Shown piece after piece: positions 33,946 to 34,833 of a DNA stretch of 34,833 bases. The notes beneath the pieces are model-generated. The model was not told where the DNA came from and searched no databases. It saw only the letters and a program-made list of their open reading frames with translations. The stretch is from Arthrobacter sp. efr-133-TYG-118 (GTDB lineage: Bacteria; Actinomycetota; Actinomycetes; Actinomycetales; Micrococcaceae), in assembly GCF_030209755.1 (NCBI RefSeq), contig NZ_JARVRH010000011.1, positions 1 to 34,833 on the forward strand, read 5' to 3'. A program made the position numbers and the translations under genes. Every line of letters starts with the position of its first letter. Positions within the stretch are counted from its first letter, which is position 1.

Positions 33946-34703
33946 TGAATGGAACCAAACGGCACGAGCGCATTTTGGAGCGACTGAACAGGGACGGGAA
34001 AGTCGACGTTGCCGGGCTGTCCGAGCAGTTGGGCATTTCTGGAGTGACGATTCGCCGGGACCTGGAACACCTTGCACAAGCCGGTGTCTTACGGCGAACA
34101 CGTGGCGGTGCGGTGAGCATGATGATGCTCGGAGAGGGCCTTCCGTACGCCATGAGGGAAATCGAGCTGGCGGAAACCAAACAACTTCTAGCGGCCGCAG
34201 TTGCCAAACTGGTCCGAAACGGGGAGGCCGTGGCCCTCGATAGCGGTACAACCTGCGTTGAGATAGCCCGTGTCCTTGTCGGCACCAGGCTCACTGTGAT
34301 GCCGTTTTCAGTGCAGGCGATCGGCGCCCTGTTTGGAAAATCCAACATCAATCTCATTACGCCCGGCGGGTCGGTCCGCCATGACGAGGGATCGATTACC
34401 GGGCCGCTGGCGGAGGCATCACTCCACTCGGTTCGGTTCGACACAGCTATCATTTCTCCGTGTGGGGCGTCCCCGGCAGATGGTGTGATGGCGCACGATC
34501 TCCAGGATGCTGCCGTCAAGCGAGCCATCATTGATGCCTCCAGAAGGACGATTCTGGTTGCTGACAGCAGCAAGTTTTCCCGCTCGGCCATGGCCGCGGT
34601 TTGTCCTTTGGAGGATATCGACATCTTGGTGACTGACGCTGCGGTGCCTGCCCAAGTGGTTGAACGACTGAGTGCCGATGGAGTGCAAGTAGTTGTGGCC
34701 TGA
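33930..34703 (+). CDS. DeoR family transcriptional regulator
   Basis: A 257-aa regulator with an N-terminal helix-turn-helix (RHERILERLNRDGKVDVAGL, then ISGVTIRRDLEHLAQAGVL) and the sugar-phosphate-sensing DeoRC domain (VALDSGTTCVEIARVL, ITGPLAEASLHSVRFD, ILVADSSKFSRSA). The ATG at 33930 is eight bases after the -10 box with no ribosome binding site, so a leaderless mRNA is likely; ATG 33945 is an alternative. It is divergent from the MFS gene and probably represses it and itself. Confidence 0.88.
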   Translation: MYHLIMNGTKRHERILERLNRDGKVDVAGLSEQLGISGVTIRRDLEHLAQAGVLRRTRGGAVSMMMLGEGLPYAMREIELAETKQLLAAAVAKLVRNGEAVALDSGTTCVEIARVLVGTRLTVMPFSVQAIGALFGKSNINLITPGGSVRHDEGSITGPLAEASLHSVRFDTAIISPCGASPADGVMAHDLQDAAVKRAIIDASRRTILVADSSKFSRSAMAAVCPLEDIDILVTDAAVPAQVVERLSADGVQVVVA

Positions 34704-34777
34704 TTCATGAAGCTCCATGGTTCATTTAGGAAGACCGCCAATGCGCGCGGGTAGGCAGTCGATCTTCCGGACACCAC

Positions 34778-34833
34778 CTAGTCCTGGCTGAAGGCGGCGT
34801 CGAAGCTGGTTTGCGACGGCGGGAAGTCGAACT
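34778..34833 (-). CDS. 3' end of an unidentified leftward gene, cut by the window edge
   Basis: Reading leftward from the window end, one frame gives FDFPPSQTSFDAAFSQD and a TAG stop at 34780-34778. The composition is protein-like and this is where the C-terminus of a neighbouring gene would be expected, but 18 codons are too few to name a family. Confidence 0.3.
   Translation of the reverse strand, partial: FDFPPSQTSFDAAFSQD

Overview
The window looks like chromosomal DNA of a high-GC actinobacterium of the Arthrobacter type (Micrococcaceae). The reasons are G/C-rich third codon positions, actinobacterial family versions (short PutA without a ribbon-helix-helix domain, CGNR zinc-finger regulator, FCD-GntR regulators), TTG/GTG starts and apparent leaderless mRNAs. 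Genus assignment is inference.

Layout. Positions 1-1440 are a scar region: a tRNA-3'-end-like sequence with a terminator, a fragment of an IS110-like transposase, a second tRNA-3'-like fragment and no convincing intact gene. 1449-8506 is a rightward block: polar amino acid ABC transporter (ATPase, two permeases, lipoprotein binding protein), an ornithine-cyclodeaminase-family reductase, two FCD-GntR regulators and a proline-racemase-family enzyme with a Cys/Cys active site. 8507-11479 is a leftward operon: ThDP-dependent 2-oxoacid decarboxylase-like enzyme, an 83-aa protein and an aldehyde dehydrogenase that has lost its catalytic core. A divergent LysR gene (11798) and bifunctional PutA (13333-16911) follow, flanked by two small proteins sharing a CPxSGxW...MP motif. 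17660-18090 holds a broken HpcH/HpaI aldolase and 18396 a CGNR regulator. 19138-24526 is a second imino-acid block: LysR, D-aminoacylase, a malate/lactate-dehydrogenase-family (DpkA-like) reductase and a proline-racemase-family enzyme with a Cys/Thr active site, i.e. trans-3-hydroxy-L-proline dehydratase type. 24580-26400 contains a broken M20 peptidase, a MarR gene and a truncated FAD monooxygenase. 26528-31437 is a redox/detoxification block (GlxA-type AraC regulator, tautomerase, flavodoxin-fold quinone reductase, YCII protein, short-chain dehydrogenase, chloroperoxidase-type hydrolase). After a second copy of the tRNA-like sequence (31806-31848) come about 660 bases with no recognised gene, an MFS transporter and a divergent DeoR regulator.

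How it fits together. The core reads as a catabolic system for proline stereoisomers and hydroxyprolines: uptake by the ABC transporter, release of D-amino acids by the D-aminoacylase, racemisation/epimerisation (Cys/Cys enzyme) or dehydration (Cys/Thr enzyme) to delta1-pyrroline-2-carboxylate, reduction to L-proline by either of two unrelated reductases, and oxidation to glutamate by PutA. Repeated operator-like sequences tie the blocks together: a GTAATACCTTAC-type motif at the racemase/GntR gap, the decarboxylase promoter and putA; an ATGTACTATTTTACAT palindrome before the transporter and the dead aldolase; and a duplicated promoter before the D-aminoacylase and the DpkA-like reductase.

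The 43-bp near-perfect direct repeats at 94-136 and 31806-31848 bracket almost all of this and may be borders of a genomic island. No integrase, CRISPR array or intact insertion sequence was seen. Gene decay is conspicuous: at least four metabolic genes are broken and two lack an ATG start.
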